Of a stretch of DNA of 64,000 nucleotides, positions 20,357-30,574 are shown piece after piece. The notes below the pieces were generated by a model. That model saw nothing but the letters and a program-made list of their open reading frames with translations. It did no database searches and was not told the DNA's origin. This DNA comes from Oscillospiraceae bacterium (GTDB lineage Bacteria; Bacillota; Clostridia; Oscillospirales; SIG627). Both the position numbers and the translations under genes were made by a program. The DNA lies in assembly GCA_015063605.1 (NCBI GenBank), contig SVTV01000001.1, forward strand, positions 1-64,000, written 5' to 3'. Each line of letters starts with the position of its first letter. Position 1 is the stretch's first letter.

Positions 20357-20385
20357 ATTATATTTCAAATTATGCCCAAAGTCAA
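20357..20385 (-). promoter_or_regulatory. Promoter of the ATPase gene at 19129-20319
   Basis: On the minus strand: TTGACT - 17 nt - TATAAT; the first palindromic repeat ends next to the -35. Confidence 0.7.
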
Positions 20386-20386
20386 G

Positions 20387-20496
20387 AAAATCTTTCAGTA
20401 CTACTGAAAGATTTTGCAAATTTCGGAATATCTTTCAGTGCTACTGAAAGATTTTACCCTTTTTATGAAAATCTTTCACTGCTGCTGAAAGATTTT
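20387..20496. repeat. Three palindromic repeats, TCTTTCAGTRCTACTGAAAGATTTT-like, spaced 40 and 41 bp
   Basis: Units starting at 20391, 20431 and 20472; the core CTTTCAGTA-C-TACTGAAAG is a perfect palindrome in unit 1. Confidence 0.95.
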
Positions 20497-20500
20497 TTCT

Positions 20501-21109
20501 TTATTGCGGTTCTTCTGTCTCAAACTCCGTAAAGGCGCAATAGCCCTCGCAGGCGGTAAAGCCTACATGAAAGCTTTCGGGGAAGTCTTCATTTGACACC
20601 TCAAAGCTTTTGCCGCAGGTCATGACGGTGACGGTCTTTTTGCCGAAGCAAAGAGTCATATCAATAAGGGTGTTTTCGGGAAGAGGAAATTTTTCGCTTA
20701 AAATGTTGGTACTCTTTATGGGACGGGCGGTGTTTTCCGGAAAGGGAACTATGTGCCACATATTGACACCGCCTTTATGGATGACCGCTTCAAAGTGGAG
20801 ACCGTATCTTACGAAATCTCCCTCGCCCGTAATATCGTCGGTAAATACTATCAGAGGGGCGCCGTATCCCTTGAAGGCGCATTTTATCCGCACTTTTGTA
20901 CCTGCGGTATATTTTTTTCTTGAAAGAAGGCTTATGTAATCGAAGCCGTTTATATTTTCATTGAATTTGTTGTCAAGACAAAAATATTCCCCGTCCGTAA
21001 AGCTTCTCTTTTCGGCGGGAGCAAAAGCCTTTTTCTCCAATGTATGAGGTGAGTATGCGTAATAAAAGTCCTTCTCGAATAAGGCGTTTTGAATGTCTGC
21101 TTTAGCCAT
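20501..21109 (-). CDS. Hypothetical protein (lectin/jelly-roll-like?)
   Basis: Intact ORF; start at MAKADIQ is likely. No confident family. Confidence 0.55.
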   Translation of the reverse strand: MAKADIQNALFEKDFYYAYSPHTLEKKAFAPAEKRSFTDGEYFCLDNKFNENINGFDYISLLSRKKYTAGTKVRIKCAFKGYGAPLIVFTDDITGEGDFVRYGLHFEAVIHKGGVNMWHIVPFPENTARPIKSTNILSEKFPLPENTLIDMTLCFGKKTVTVMTCGKSFEVSNEDFPESFHVGFTACEGYCAFTEFETEEPQ

Positions 21110-21309
21110 TGATGATATTCTGTATCCTTTTTCTTTTGTTTTTTCGACGGTGCAACAGTATATCACAAAAGGAAGGATATGTCAAGTAGGGGCTGACGCC
21201 TATGTCTATTCGCCACACATGGCTCTTCCGCAGGGAAAGGCAAATGAATCAACGCGACAATCAAAAGGCGCCGCACTTGAAGTGCAACGCCCTGTTTTAA
21301 CACTACTTA

Positions 21310-22260
21310 TTATTTATTTGCGTATGCTCCCACCATCATAGCGGTGAGGTGCTTTGCTTCCTCCATTCCGCAGCCGGGGAGTATATCGCCCGTCAGAAAC
21401 TGTACCAGAGGAGCGGGAGAAGCGGGAAGAAAAGGAACTGCTACTTCCTTTCTTTCCGTTGCATCGGTGGATTTTACAAGAGTGTTGCCGGATACACGGA
21501 GATAACCGGTCTCACCGCCTATTTCAAGGGAGGCGGGGCATCCTACCGTAACGAATCCCGTTTCGTTTACGGCTATGCAGCCATCGTCATAGCTCATAAC
21601 TGTGAGAGCATTGTCTTCAACGCCGTCCTTATTCTTTTCAAGGACCTTTTCATCCTTGCATACATTGGTGAATACGGATTTGTAAGAAGAGGGAAGACCG
21701 CAGAACCAATCGATAAGGTACATTCCGTGAGCACCCAGATCTATCATGGCGCCGCCGCCGCATTCCTTTTCGTTGTAGAAATGAGGGGGGAGCCAATCGC
21801 CCGTGCTTCCGTTGTGGCAGTTGCGGAAGCGGATATAATTGATCTTGCCCAATTCGCCGCTGTCAACTATTGCTTTTGCGGTAATGTGACCTGCAAGATA
21901 CTTCTGGAAAAGGGAAATAACGAATTTTACACCGTTATCCTTTACAGCCTTTTCAACACGGAGACAATCCTCGTTTGTGAGGGCAAGTACCTTTTCCGTG
22001 AAGATGTGCTTCTTTGCGTTTGCTATTTTTACCATTACGTCAGCGTGAGTGTCGCTGGAGGTGCAGACTATAACGCCTTCGGCGTCGCTTGCGAGAAGCT
22101 CCTCGGGAGAATTGAATTCATGAACGTTTTTGCTCTTGCAGAAATCCTTTCTCCATTCGGCGTTTTCCTCATATACTCCTACTACCTCACCCAGCTGAGA
22201 TGCGGTATTGAAATATCCCGGCGCATGAACGTGCCAGAGTCCCCAAAGTGCTACTTTCAT
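21310..22260 (-). CDS. Gfo/Idh/MocA family oxidoreductase
   Basis: N-terminal MKVALWGLWHVHAPGYFNTA, FTEKVLALT and GGGAMIDLGAHGMYLIDW motifs. Confidence 0.85.
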   Translation of the reverse strand: MKVALWGLWHVHAPGYFNTASQLGEVVGVYEENAEWRKDFCKSKNVHEFNSPEELLASDAEGVIVCTSSDTHADVMVKIANAKKHIFTEKVLALTNEDCLRVEKAVKDNGVKFVISLFQKYLAGHITAKAIVDSGELGKINYIRFRNCHNGSTGDWLPPHFYNEKECGGGAMIDLGAHGMYLIDWFCGLPSSYKSVFTNVCKDEKVLEKNKDGVEDNALTVMSYDDGCIAVNETGFVTVGCPASLEIGGETGYLRVSGNTLVKSTDATERKEVAVPFLPASPAPLVQFLTGDILPGCGMEEAKHLTAMMVGAYANK

Positions 22261-23342
22261 TCGAAATACACCGGCTTTCCTGTCTTGCTTGAAGTGTAGA
22301 TAGCTTCAAGTATCTGAGATACAACGTATGCCTGCTCGGGGAGAACAACGGGATCTGTGTCGTCAACGATACACTTGATCCAGTTTGCGGCTTCTACCTG
22401 AGCGGGAGAAGCGTTTGCTCCGCTGTAGAATGCTACACCGCCGGATGCACAGTTTACACTTGTTTCAGTAGGTCTGTCGAGCTCTATCTTGTTGATGGTG
22501 AGCTTGTCATTCTTTATCTGAAGGCCTTCCTTGCTTCCGCAGAGAACGCAGCTTCCTTCGGTAATGGGCTCAGCCGTGTTGAGAGCCCAGCTTGTTTCGA
22601 GCATGATGGTAGCGCCGTTCTTCATCTGAATGAATGCACAAGCCGCTTCCTCGAGGGGAGTTGTGGAAACGCCCTTGTCGCCCCAGATGTTGCCCGCTTC
22701 GGGATGCTCCAATTTCTTATGTGTCTTGCCCATAACTACCATAGGCTCATAGTTATTCATGAGGTAAAGGGTAAGGTCGAGGGAGTGTGTTGCTATGTCG
22801 ATGATGGGACCGCCTCCCTGAGCTTCTTCATCGAGGAATACACCCCAGTTGGGTGTACCGCGGCGGCGGATAGCCAGGCAGTTTGCGTAGTAGATATCAC
22901 CGAGAGCGCCGCTTTCGATGTAGCTCTTTGCGAATATGCTCTGAGCCTTCTGGCGATGCTGATAGCCTATTGTCAATTTTTTGCCCGTTGCCTTTGCGGC
23001 GTCAAGCATTCTCTTTGCATCTGCCGCTGTCTTTGCCATGGGCTTTTCGCACATTACGTGCTTGCCTGCGTAGAGAGAATCAACGGTGATGTCCGCATGC
23101 TCACGGTTGGGAGTGAGAACGTGAACGACTTCTATTTCCTTGTCCTTCAGAAGCTCCTTGTAATCCGTGTATACCTTTGCATCGGGAGTGCCGAACTTTG
23201 CGGCTGCAGCCTTTGCCTTATCCTCGATGATATCGCAGAAAGCGACCATCTGTACATTGGGAAGTGCGTGGAGGGAGGGCATATGCTTTCCGTTTGCTAT
23301 GCCGCCGCATCCGATGATACCGACTTTTACTATTCTGTCCAT
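22257..23342 (-). CDS. Gfo/Idh/MocA family oxidoreductase
   Basis: VGIIGCGGIANGKHMPSL, CEKPMAKT, GGGPIIDIATHSLDL; overlaps the downstream gene by 4 bp. Confidence 0.9.
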   Translation of the reverse strand: MDRIVKVGIIGCGGIANGKHMPSLHALPNVQMVAFCDIIEDKAKAAAAKFGTPDAKVYTDYKELLKDKEIEVVHVLTPNREHADITVDSLYAGKHVMCEKPMAKTAADAKRMLDAAKATGKKLTIGYQHRQKAQSIFAKSYIESGALGDIYYANCLAIRRRGTPNWGVFLDEEAQGGGPIIDIATHSLDLTLYLMNNYEPMVVMGKTHKKLEHPEAGNIWGDKGVSTTPLEEAACAFIQMKNGATIMLETSWALNTAEPITEGSCVLCGSKEGLQIKNDKLTINKIELDRPTETSVNCASGGVAFYSGANASPAQVEAANWIKCIVDDTDPVVLPEQAYVVSQILEAIYTSSKTGKPVYFE

Positions 23343-23510
23343 GATTGTATTCCTTTCGGGTATATTTTTATATTTCCCGTTTTTGCGATGACGGGTGAAG
23401 TGCAATTTTTTATAAATTACATGAGATTATTGTAGCATTCCCAAGCTTTTTATGCTATAATATTTTTGTCGAAAAATATAAAAAATTTGCTATATGTGAG
23501 AAAATAAGAA

Positions 23511-24419
23511 ATGAAACGATACTATGTTGAGCCTGTCCGCCATGCTACCGCCGTCAACGGTGTGGAGGTAACATATCAGGCGACGAAAAAAAACACCGTG
23601 GCAACATCCGCCCATATACATTCTACCATAGAGCTTATATATGTAAAGGAAGGCAGCTTTGATGCATATGTAAACGAAAAAAACGTGATCCTTTCCGAGG
23701 GAGATCTTCTCCTTATAAGATCAAATACCATCCACCGTATTTTTGCAAGGGATGAGGAGAAAAACGGATATCACATCATAAAAATAAATCCTTCTCTTAT
23801 TTTTGACTATTCCTTCGGAAGCAACGGAGAAAAATACGCTCTTGAATTTATTCTGACAAAGGAGGAGTCAAAGCTTCTTTTTACCTCTCGAGAGGTGGAG
23901 GATACGGGTATAAAGCCGTATCTTGAGACGATAGTACGGGAATCGGAGGAGATGGGCTACGGCTCGGATATAGCGGTAAAGGCTGCCGTGGCGAATCTGA
24001 TGCTGGGGATACTGCGCTTTTGCCGTAACGAGACCATGGAGAGAGGCGGAGAAGCATCGGAGCTTTTGAACGAGACCGTGGGAAATGTGACGATAAGACA
24101 TATTTACGAGGCGATAGTATATATAAATGAAAACTTTTCCGAGGAATTGACCGCCAAGGGCTGCGGAGAGCGGTTCAATATGAGCTACAGCTATTTTTCC
24201 CGCACCTTCAAGCAGATCACGGGAACAAGCTTCAAGGAATACCTGAATGAGGTTCGCATAAATCAGGCTCAGAAGGCTCTCATCACGACCGAAAGATCCG
24301 TTACTGATATATCGGCTTCCTGCGGATTCAACAATGTGTCGTATTTTATAATGGTATACAGAAAAAAGAAGGGGATAACACCTTACGCTTACCGTATGAA
24401 CGCCAAGGGGAGCGTGTGA
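23511..24419 (+). CDS. AraC family transcriptional regulator with cupin-like sensor domain
   Basis: HIHSTIELIYVKEG cupin start; C-terminal HTH FNMSYSYFSRTFKQITGTSFKEYLNEVRI and CGFNNVSYFIMVYRKKKGITPYAYR. Confidence 0.9.
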   Translation: MKRYYVEPVRHATAVNGVEVTYQATKKNTVATSAHIHSTIELIYVKEGSFDAYVNEKNVILSEGDLLLIRSNTIHRIFARDEEKNGYHIIKINPSLIFDYSFGSNGEKYALEFILTKEESKLLFTSREVEDTGIKPYLETIVRESEEMGYGSDIAVKAAVANLMLGILRFCRNETMERGGEASELLNETVGNVTIRHIYEAIVYINENFSEELTAKGCGERFNMSYSYFSRTFKQITGTSFKEYLNEVRINQAQKALITTERSVTDISASCGFNNVSYFIMVYRKKKGITPYAYRMNAKGSV

Positions 24420-24608
24420 AAAGCCATATAAGATGTTGAGAGTAATGAACAAGATATGAATAATATGAACAGATTGTAAATATTGATATCAAATTGTAAA
24501 TTCTTCGAAAATAGTATTGACACATACTGCCCCTTTATGGTATATTAAAAACGGTATATAAGACCACAAAACAAATTTTTACAAACAACCGAAAGGAGCC
24601 GGATTATT

Positions 24609-27600
24609 ATGAAGATCAAGAAGATAATGCTGATAGTATTGGCGGTGTCGATGTTCGTTCTGACGGGCTGTCACGACGGGGCATCGCTGGCGGGCGTAAA
24701 AAACAAAGACGTGCAATCGGATCTGTATCTTAATATGGATGCAGGCAGTAACGATCTTATCTTGCTTTCACAGCAATCGAAAGATAACGCGACTCTTTCG
24801 AATGATAACAGATCGAATGCGAATGATAACGGCCGGGAGTCTGCGGAGATCGGGGACACGGTCATATTGGACGGTGTGGTCTATTCAAAGAATATGGACA
24901 CTTTAATTTCTTATCCCCGTGATAAGAGTGACAAGAGCTATACCGTTCCTTCCGATGTAAAGCATATCGCGGACTATGCCTTTGCATCGAATCCTTACGT
25001 TGAAAATGTAGTTTTTCCGCCTATGGCGAAAACATTGGGCGAGGGCGTTTTTTCGGGATGCACCGCTTTGAAGAGCGTGACATTCCCCTTCGTGACCACA
25101 GAGATCGGAAAGGACTTCTTTGCGGCTTCGGGTGTCGAAGAGATAACGATCCCCGGAAGCGTAAAGGTCATCCGCACAAACGCTTTCCGTGACTGCAAGG
25201 GACTTAAAAAAATGATCATCCCCCGTTCGGTGACCGTGATCGAGAGCTTTGCCTTTGCGGGATGCACTTCCCTTGGCGAGGTTGAATTTGAGGATCCTTC
25301 TTTTGTACCCTCAGGCGATTCCGTTTTTTGGGGAACGCCTTGGTATAAAGCAAAGGTGCGCTATAATCCCGCCCTTTGGTTCTGCTACGTGATGAAGGGT
25401 GAAGAGCTCATCCTCGAAAGATACCACGGCCCCGACAAGAGCGTGTCGCTTCCCGAGGGAACCACAGCAATAACCGAGACGGCATTCATGTATTCCGACA
25501 TTGAGGAAGCGGAGCTTCCCGCTTCAATGCTTACCCACGAATGCACGTACATTGGTGCGGACAAGAAGGAATGTACATTTGTTCCGAAGAAAAATGAAGC
25601 ACTTTCCAAAGCCTTCCCCGATCTGAAGCGCTTTGCGGTATCGGAAAACGAGCAGACGGAATGTGTAAGCGGAAATAAGTTCTTCGAAGAAAACGGAGCG
25701 GTATATTACGGAACAAAGGAAAATAAAGTACTGTATGCTTATCCCGCCGCAAGAGCGGATGAGTTTACGGAAGAGACCAAGGAGACAGTATACGAAGACC
25801 TTGACGGCGACGGACTTATCGATATCGTTCTGCCGTCAAAGACAGAGTACCTAAAACGAGATACGTTTAAGGGATATACGAATGTAGGTACTATCTATAT
25901 TCCCGCTACACTTACCTATATTCCGGTATTTGAAATTGAGAATAGTTCCGGTATTCATGTAAAGAAAGTTGTATATATGGACGGTACCAGATCGATATCC
26001 AGAGCAAACGACATAGGACTGGGTATATTTGTTGATGACAGCACACTTCCCAAACAGACTTCTCAGAGTTGGTTTAAGTGTGATGAAGTGGTTATTCCGG
26101 CAAGTGTCAAACAAGTAGCCGGAATCGAGAACTTCAGCGGTCTGAAGAAAATCACGCTCAACGAGGATAATGAGAGCTTTACAATATTCGATGAAGTGCT
26201 TTACTCTGCGGATATGACTCGTCTTGTTGCATATCCTAACGGAAAAGATGCACGTGAATTTGCTGTTCCTGACGGTGTTATTGTCATTGGTGAGAGTTCA
26301 TTCAAGTACAATGACGATATTGAAAAGGTAAGTCTTCCCGATTCTGTTACTACTATTGAATTTCATGTTTTTTATAAGTGCTCTAAACTTAGAGAAGTTT
26401 CGCTTTCGAATAACCTGACTAACATAGAAGATGATGTTTTCATGTATTCCACATTGAAAGAACTGATTCTTCCCGAAAGCATTACAGAGTTAAGTACGAA
26501 CGCTTTCAGAAGTTGCGATAATCTTGAATATGTTTACATTCCTGCATCAATATGCTATATAGATGCATATGCATTTGATAGCTGCCTCTCTCTGCTGAAT
26601 GTAGTATTTGAGGACAGCACAAGTACAATCTGCCACGAAACCGCCTTTCGTAATACGCCTTGGAAAAATATGCAAAATGCGGAGTTGGATGCAGAAGATT
26701 TCATTATAACTGCTTCGGATAAAGGAATAGTAACTTTGGAAAAATATCTCGGAAACAGCGAAAGCGTTGTTATCCCCAAAGGTGTTAACTTGATAGCCGA
26801 CGATGCATTTGAAGGCAAGAAGGTAACTGAGGTAACTTTCCCTGCTTCCATGTTTTATTCTGTTCAAGGAAGTGTTTTCACGATTGCGACAACTGCCTCT
26901 GCAATGTTCCCTTATGCTGTGAATTACAGAATTGAGGCATCCGCAGATTTGAGTGAGGGTATTGTGGAAATCGACGGAGTTTTATACAGAAAAGATTTTT
27001 ATTGGAATTCCGAATCTCCCCTTATGCTGTTGGCATTCCCCGCAGGAAAAACCGGAAAATATGTATTCCCCGAAAATGTGTCAAATTACAGCAACTATTC
27101 ATTGGCATCGACACTTGTGGAAGAATTCACTTTCCCGGAAGCTTTTGAAAAATTTGAACTTATGGGTAATTTTTCTTATGCTCCGAATCTTAAAAGGATA
27201 AATTTGAGCTCTGCAACGGAAATCGGCTCCAATGTATATTCACGGTTGTTAAGCGAGTGTATTTATGTGGATGGAAAGTGCATAGCGAAAGACGATGCCG
27301 TAAAGGAAACGATATACAAAGATATTGACGGTGACGGACTTATCGATATAGTTCTTCCTTCAATACTTGAGTACGTGAAGACCGATACATTTAAGGGTTA
27401 TGAAAGCTTCGGTACCCTTTATATTCCGGCTTCGCTTGGTATGCTGCCTGTTTTTGAATATCAGACCGGAATAAAAGTACATGCTGAAAAAGTGGTATAC
27501 ATGGATGGTATTAAGCAGATAACCGCTCTTACTATACCTGTTTTCGGTTCTCCCACATACACAGCAAACAGAAGCTTCAACGGATCGATTTTCAGCTGTG

Positions 27601-28799
27601 ATGAAGTGGTCATTCCGGCAACGGTGGAAAGTATATACTATTTTTCTTATTTCAACGATCTTAAAAAAATTACCCTTCAAGAAGGAAATAATCATTTTAC
27701 TTTGGTTGACGGAGTGCTTTATTCCGCGGATATGACGCAAATTGTAGTGTATCCTTCCGGTAAAGAGGATAAGGAGTTTACTGTTCCCGAAACTATAACT
27801 TCGATATGGAAATATGCGTTTGCGGGAAATTCATACATTGAAAGAGTCGCCTTTACAAGCAGTATCAGCTTAATAAGTCAACATGCTTTTTATAAATGTA
27901 CAAACCTTAAAAGTGTAGTCTTTCCTGAGGGATTGGAGAAAATAGAAGGTTATGCATTCTATCATACGATGGTTGAAAAATTGATATTTCCGGACACTCT
28001 TGAAACGATCGGCGTCAATGCTTTTACTAATTGTAAAAAACTCAATTCAGTATATTTCCCTGATTCCTTAAGAACCATCGAAGCGCAAGCGTTCAAATTG
28101 TGTTCAGTTCTCAATGAAGTTGTGTTTGAAGATGTTTCCAATGTTACAATAGGGGATTCTGCATTTGCTGATACTCCTTGGGAAAATAAGAAGAATTCTC
28201 AATATGATGAGAATGATTTCATAATAACCACTTCCGATAACGGCGAAGTGATACTTGAAGAATATTTGGGAAGCAGTGAAGAAGTCATCATTCCCGAGGG
28301 GGTAACAACAATAGCTCTTGATGCATTCAAGGACAAAAAGGTGACCGATATTACGTTGCCTATGACTCTTTTTCCCATAAATGAATACGGCGGAAAAGAC
28401 ATAGATGTTTTCAGAAGCTTTTCCGATATTTTTCCTTACGCTGTTAATTACAGACTTGCCGGAGATGTCCCGGGACTTACTGAAATAGATGGAGTTTTGT
28501 ATAATGAATTTTTGCGTGATGGATTCGGTATTATGACAAGACTTATGGCTTTCCCGGCAGGAAGAACAGGGAAATATGTGTTCCCCGAAAACATGTGCGA
28601 AATAAATCCGTTATCAATTAATAGAACGAATTTGACCGAAATCGTTTTCCCCGGTGTTTTTGAATCTATCAGATTCAGGTATACTTCTAATTTCAAATAT
28701 ATACCAAATCTTGAAAGTATAGTGTTTGCTTCCAACGGTATCTCCGAAAGGGAAAGTGCTGCAATTATTAAGTATATATTTGATAACGGAACAAAATAA
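24609..28799 (+). CDS. BspA-type leucine-rich-repeat lipoprotein, 1,396 aa
   Basis: Lipobox LTGC; many LRR_5 units such as IGESSFKYNDDIEKVSLPDSVTTIEFHVFYKCSKL; two DxDGDGLIDIVLPS segments. Confidence 0.9.
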   Translation: MKIKKIMLIVLAVSMFVLTGCHDGASLAGVKNKDVQSDLYLNMDAGSNDLILLSQQSKDNATLSNDNRSNANDNGRESAEIGDTVILDGVVYSKNMDTLISYPRDKSDKSYTVPSDVKHIADYAFASNPYVENVVFPPMAKTLGEGVFSGCTALKSVTFPFVTTEIGKDFFAASGVEEITIPGSVKVIRTNAFRDCKGLKKMIIPRSVTVIESFAFAGCTSLGEVEFEDPSFVPSGDSVFWGTPWYKAKVRYNPALWFCYVMKGEELILERYHGPDKSVSLPEGTTAITETAFMYSDIEEAELPASMLTHECTYIGADKKECTFVPKKNEALSKAFPDLKRFAVSENEQTECVSGNKFFEENGAVYYGTKENKVLYAYPAARADEFTEETKETVYEDLDGDGLIDIVLPSKTEYLKRDTFKGYTNVGTIYIPATLTYIPVFEIENSSGIHVKKVVYMDGTRSISRANDIGLGIFVDDSTLPKQTSQSWFKCDEVVIPASVKQVAGIENFSGLKKITLNEDNESFTIFDEVLYSADMTRLVAYPNGKDAREFAVPDGVIVIGESSFKYNDDIEKVSLPDSVTTIEFHVFYKCSKLREVSLSNNLTNIEDDVFMYSTLKELILPESITELSTNAFRSCDNLEYVYIPASICYIDAYAFDSCLSLLNVVFEDSTSTICHETAFRNTPWKNMQNAELDAEDFIITASDKGIVTLEKYLGNSESVVIPKGVNLIADDAFEGKKVTEVTFPASMFYSVQGSVFTIATTASAMFPYAVNYRIEASADLSEGIVEIDGVLYRKDFYWNSESPLMLLAFPAGKTGKYVFPENVSNYSNYSLASTLVEEFTFPEAFEKFELMGNFSYAPNLKRINLSSATEIGSNVYSRLLSECIYVDGKCIAKDDAVKETIYKDIDGDGLIDIVLPSILEYVKTDTFKGYESFGTLYIPASLGMLPVFEYQTGIKVHAEKVVYMDGIKQITALTIPVFGSPTYTANRSFNGSIFSCDEVVIPATVESIYYFSYFNDLKKITLQEGNNHFTLVDGVLYSADMTQIVVYPSGKEDKEFTVPETITSIWKYAFAGNSYIERVAFTSSISLISQHAFYKCTNLKSVVFPEGLEKIEGYAFYHTMVEKLIFPDTLETIGVNAFTNCKKLNSVYFPDSLRTIEAQAFKLCSVLNEVVFEDVSNVTIGDSAFADTPWENKKNSQYDENDFIITTSDNGEVILEEYLGSSEEVIIPEGVTTIALDAFKDKKVTDITLPMTLFPINEYGGKDIDVFRSFSDIFPYAVNYRLAGDVPGLTEIDGVLYNEFLRDGFGIMTRLMAFPAGRTGKYVFPENMCEINPLSINRTNLTEIVFPGVFESIRFRYTSNFKYIPNLESIVFASNGISERESAAIIKYIFDNGTK

Positions 28800-28891
28800 T
28801 AAAATAAACATTCCGTAGTAAAACAAATTGACAGTGCCATGTTATTATAGTATAATAAGACTAAGTGCATGACAGACAGCGTCAAATCTGG

Positions 28892-28921
28892 GGATGGTGC
28901 ACGTAAATGCATCATCCCCGC
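28892..28921 (+). terminator. Hairpin terminator candidate
   Basis: GGGGATGGTGCA CGTAAA TGCATCATCCCC; the T-tract is weak. Confidence 0.5.
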
Positions 28922-29012
28922 TTTGTGTTTACATACCCCTTACGAAAGAATAATAAACAATATCAAAAAAAGTGACCTTGAATGAACATAAAAAGGTATG
29001 AAAGGAATTATA

Positions 29013-29960
29013 ATGAAAATAGCTATTCTCGATACGTGCACCGTAACAAACGGTGACATATCCTTTAAATCAATAGAGGCTTTGGGAGAATGTACATATT
29101 ACGACACGCTCGCTCCCGAAAAGATTCCCGAAGCGATAGGTGACTGCGATGCGGTCATCGTCAACAAGGCGAAGATAACGGCGGAGATAATGGATAAATG
29201 CAAAAATTTGAAATTTATCGGTCTTTTTGCCACGGGATATAACAATATAGATACAAAAGCCGCAAGAGAAAGGGGAATAGCCGTCTGCAACGTGCCGGGA
29301 TATTCGAGAAATTCCGTTGCGCAGCTTACATTTGCCTTCATCCTTCACTTTGCGACGAGCATAGACAAATATTCCGCCTCCACGGCAAGAGGCGATTGGG
29401 CGAAGAGTGAGACTTTTTCATACCTTTCTTTCCCCATAAGCGAGCTTTACGGGAAGACTCTCGGTATTTTCGGCTTCGGAGATATTGGCAGAGCAGTTGC
29501 TGATATAGCTCTTGCCTTCGGAATGAAGGTGATCGCCGTATCGAGAAGCCGCAAGCCTTATAAAACGGTGGAATATGTATCAACGGAAGAGCTTTTCTCT
29601 TCCTCCGATTATCTGACGCTCCATTGTCCTCTTACGGATGAAACGAGAGGGCTTGTTAATGAAAAGACACTTGGTCTTATGAAGCCGACCGCAGTTCTTA
29701 TCAATACATCCCGCGGCGGCGTGGTAGAGGAAGAACCGCTGAAGGAAGCACTCAATTCGGGAAGACTCCGCGGTGCGGGAATAGATGTCCTTGATATCGA
29801 GCCTATGCGTCCCGGTCATCCGTATCTTGAAGCGAAGAATATATGCATCACACCTCATGTGGCATGGGGCGCTTTGGAAGCCCGCACACGCCTCATTGAA
29901 ATGATAGCGGAAAATATTAAAGCTTTCTTGAATGGGGAAAGACTCAATAGGGTGGAGTGA
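29013..29960 (+). CDS. D-2-hydroxyacid dehydrogenase (glycerate/hydroxypyruvate type)
   Basis: GIFGFGDIGRAVADIALAFGMKVIAVSRS Rossmann motif, LINTSRGGVVEEEPL, ITPHVAWGALEAR. Confidence 0.9.
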   Translation: MKIAILDTCTVTNGDISFKSIEALGECTYYDTLAPEKIPEAIGDCDAVIVNKAKITAEIMDKCKNLKFIGLFATGYNNIDTKAARERGIAVCNVPGYSRNSVAQLTFAFILHFATSIDKYSASTARGDWAKSETFSYLSFPISELYGKTLGIFGFGDIGRAVADIALAFGMKVIAVSRSRKPYKTVEYVSTEELFSSSDYLTLHCPLTDETRGLVNEKTLGLMKPTAVLINTSRGGVVEEEPLKEALNSGRLRGAGIDVLDIEPMRPGHPYLEAKNICITPHVAWGALEARTRLIEMIAENIKAFLNGERLNRVE

Positions 29961-29970
29961 TAAAACAACT

Positions 29971-30447
29971 GCCCTCTCCGTCACGGCTTCGCCGTGACAC
30001 CTCTCCCATAGGGAGAGGCTTTAAGTTGTTTTGGAGAGAAAGGAATTGAGCTTGAGGCGATGAGGTTTCCGCCTAAAGCAATCGAAAAGTCGATTTGCCC
30101 TCTCCGTCACGGCTTTGCCGTGACACCTCTCCCATAGGGAGAGGCTTTAAGTTGTTTTGAGAAAAAGGATTGAGCTTGCGGAGATGATGTTTCCCGCCTA
30201 AAGCAATCGAAAAGTCGATTTGCCCTCTCCGTCACAGCTTCGCCGTGACACCTCTCCCATGGGGAGAGGCTTTAAGTTGTTTTGAGAAAAAGGATTGAGC
30301 TTGCGGAGATGATGTTTCCCGCCTAAAGCAATCGAAAAGTCGATTTGCCCTCTCCGTCACGGCTTTGCCGTGACACCTCTCCCATGGGGAGAGGCTTTAA
30401 GTTGATTTGGAGAGAAGAGGGAATTGAGCTTGAGGCGATGAGGTTCG
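29971..30447. repeat. Four tandem copies of a ~125-bp element carrying a double-hairpin core
   Basis: GCCCTCTCCGTCACGGCTTCGCCGTGACACCTCTCCCATAGGGAGAGGC core at 29971, 30097, 30222 and 30347. Confidence 0.95.
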
Positions 30448-30497
30448 TTTCCCCGAAAAAATATTTTAAATTTTTTTAAAAATTTTAAAAAAAGGTA

Positions 30498-30526
30498 TTG
30501 ACAAGACCGAAAAAATATGATATCAT
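30498..30526 (+). promoter_or_regulatory. Promoter of the Rrf2-type regulator
   Basis: TTGACA - 17 nt - TATCAT. Confidence 0.75.
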
Positions 30527-30554
30527 TAATGTGCACCGAAAAGGTATACATTAA
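30526..30554 (+). promoter_or_regulatory. Dyad operator candidate for the Rrf2-type regulator
   Basis: TTAATGTGCACC-GAAAA-GGTATACATTAA (10 of 12 positions symmetric) starting at the -10. Confidence 0.6.
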
Positions 30555-30574
30555 ATCCGAAAGGCGGTGGCAAA

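Noticed and set aside
29971-30447. Possible CRISPR array
   Set aside because: The whole ~125-bp unit is conserved and palindromic; there are no unique spacers and no cas genes.
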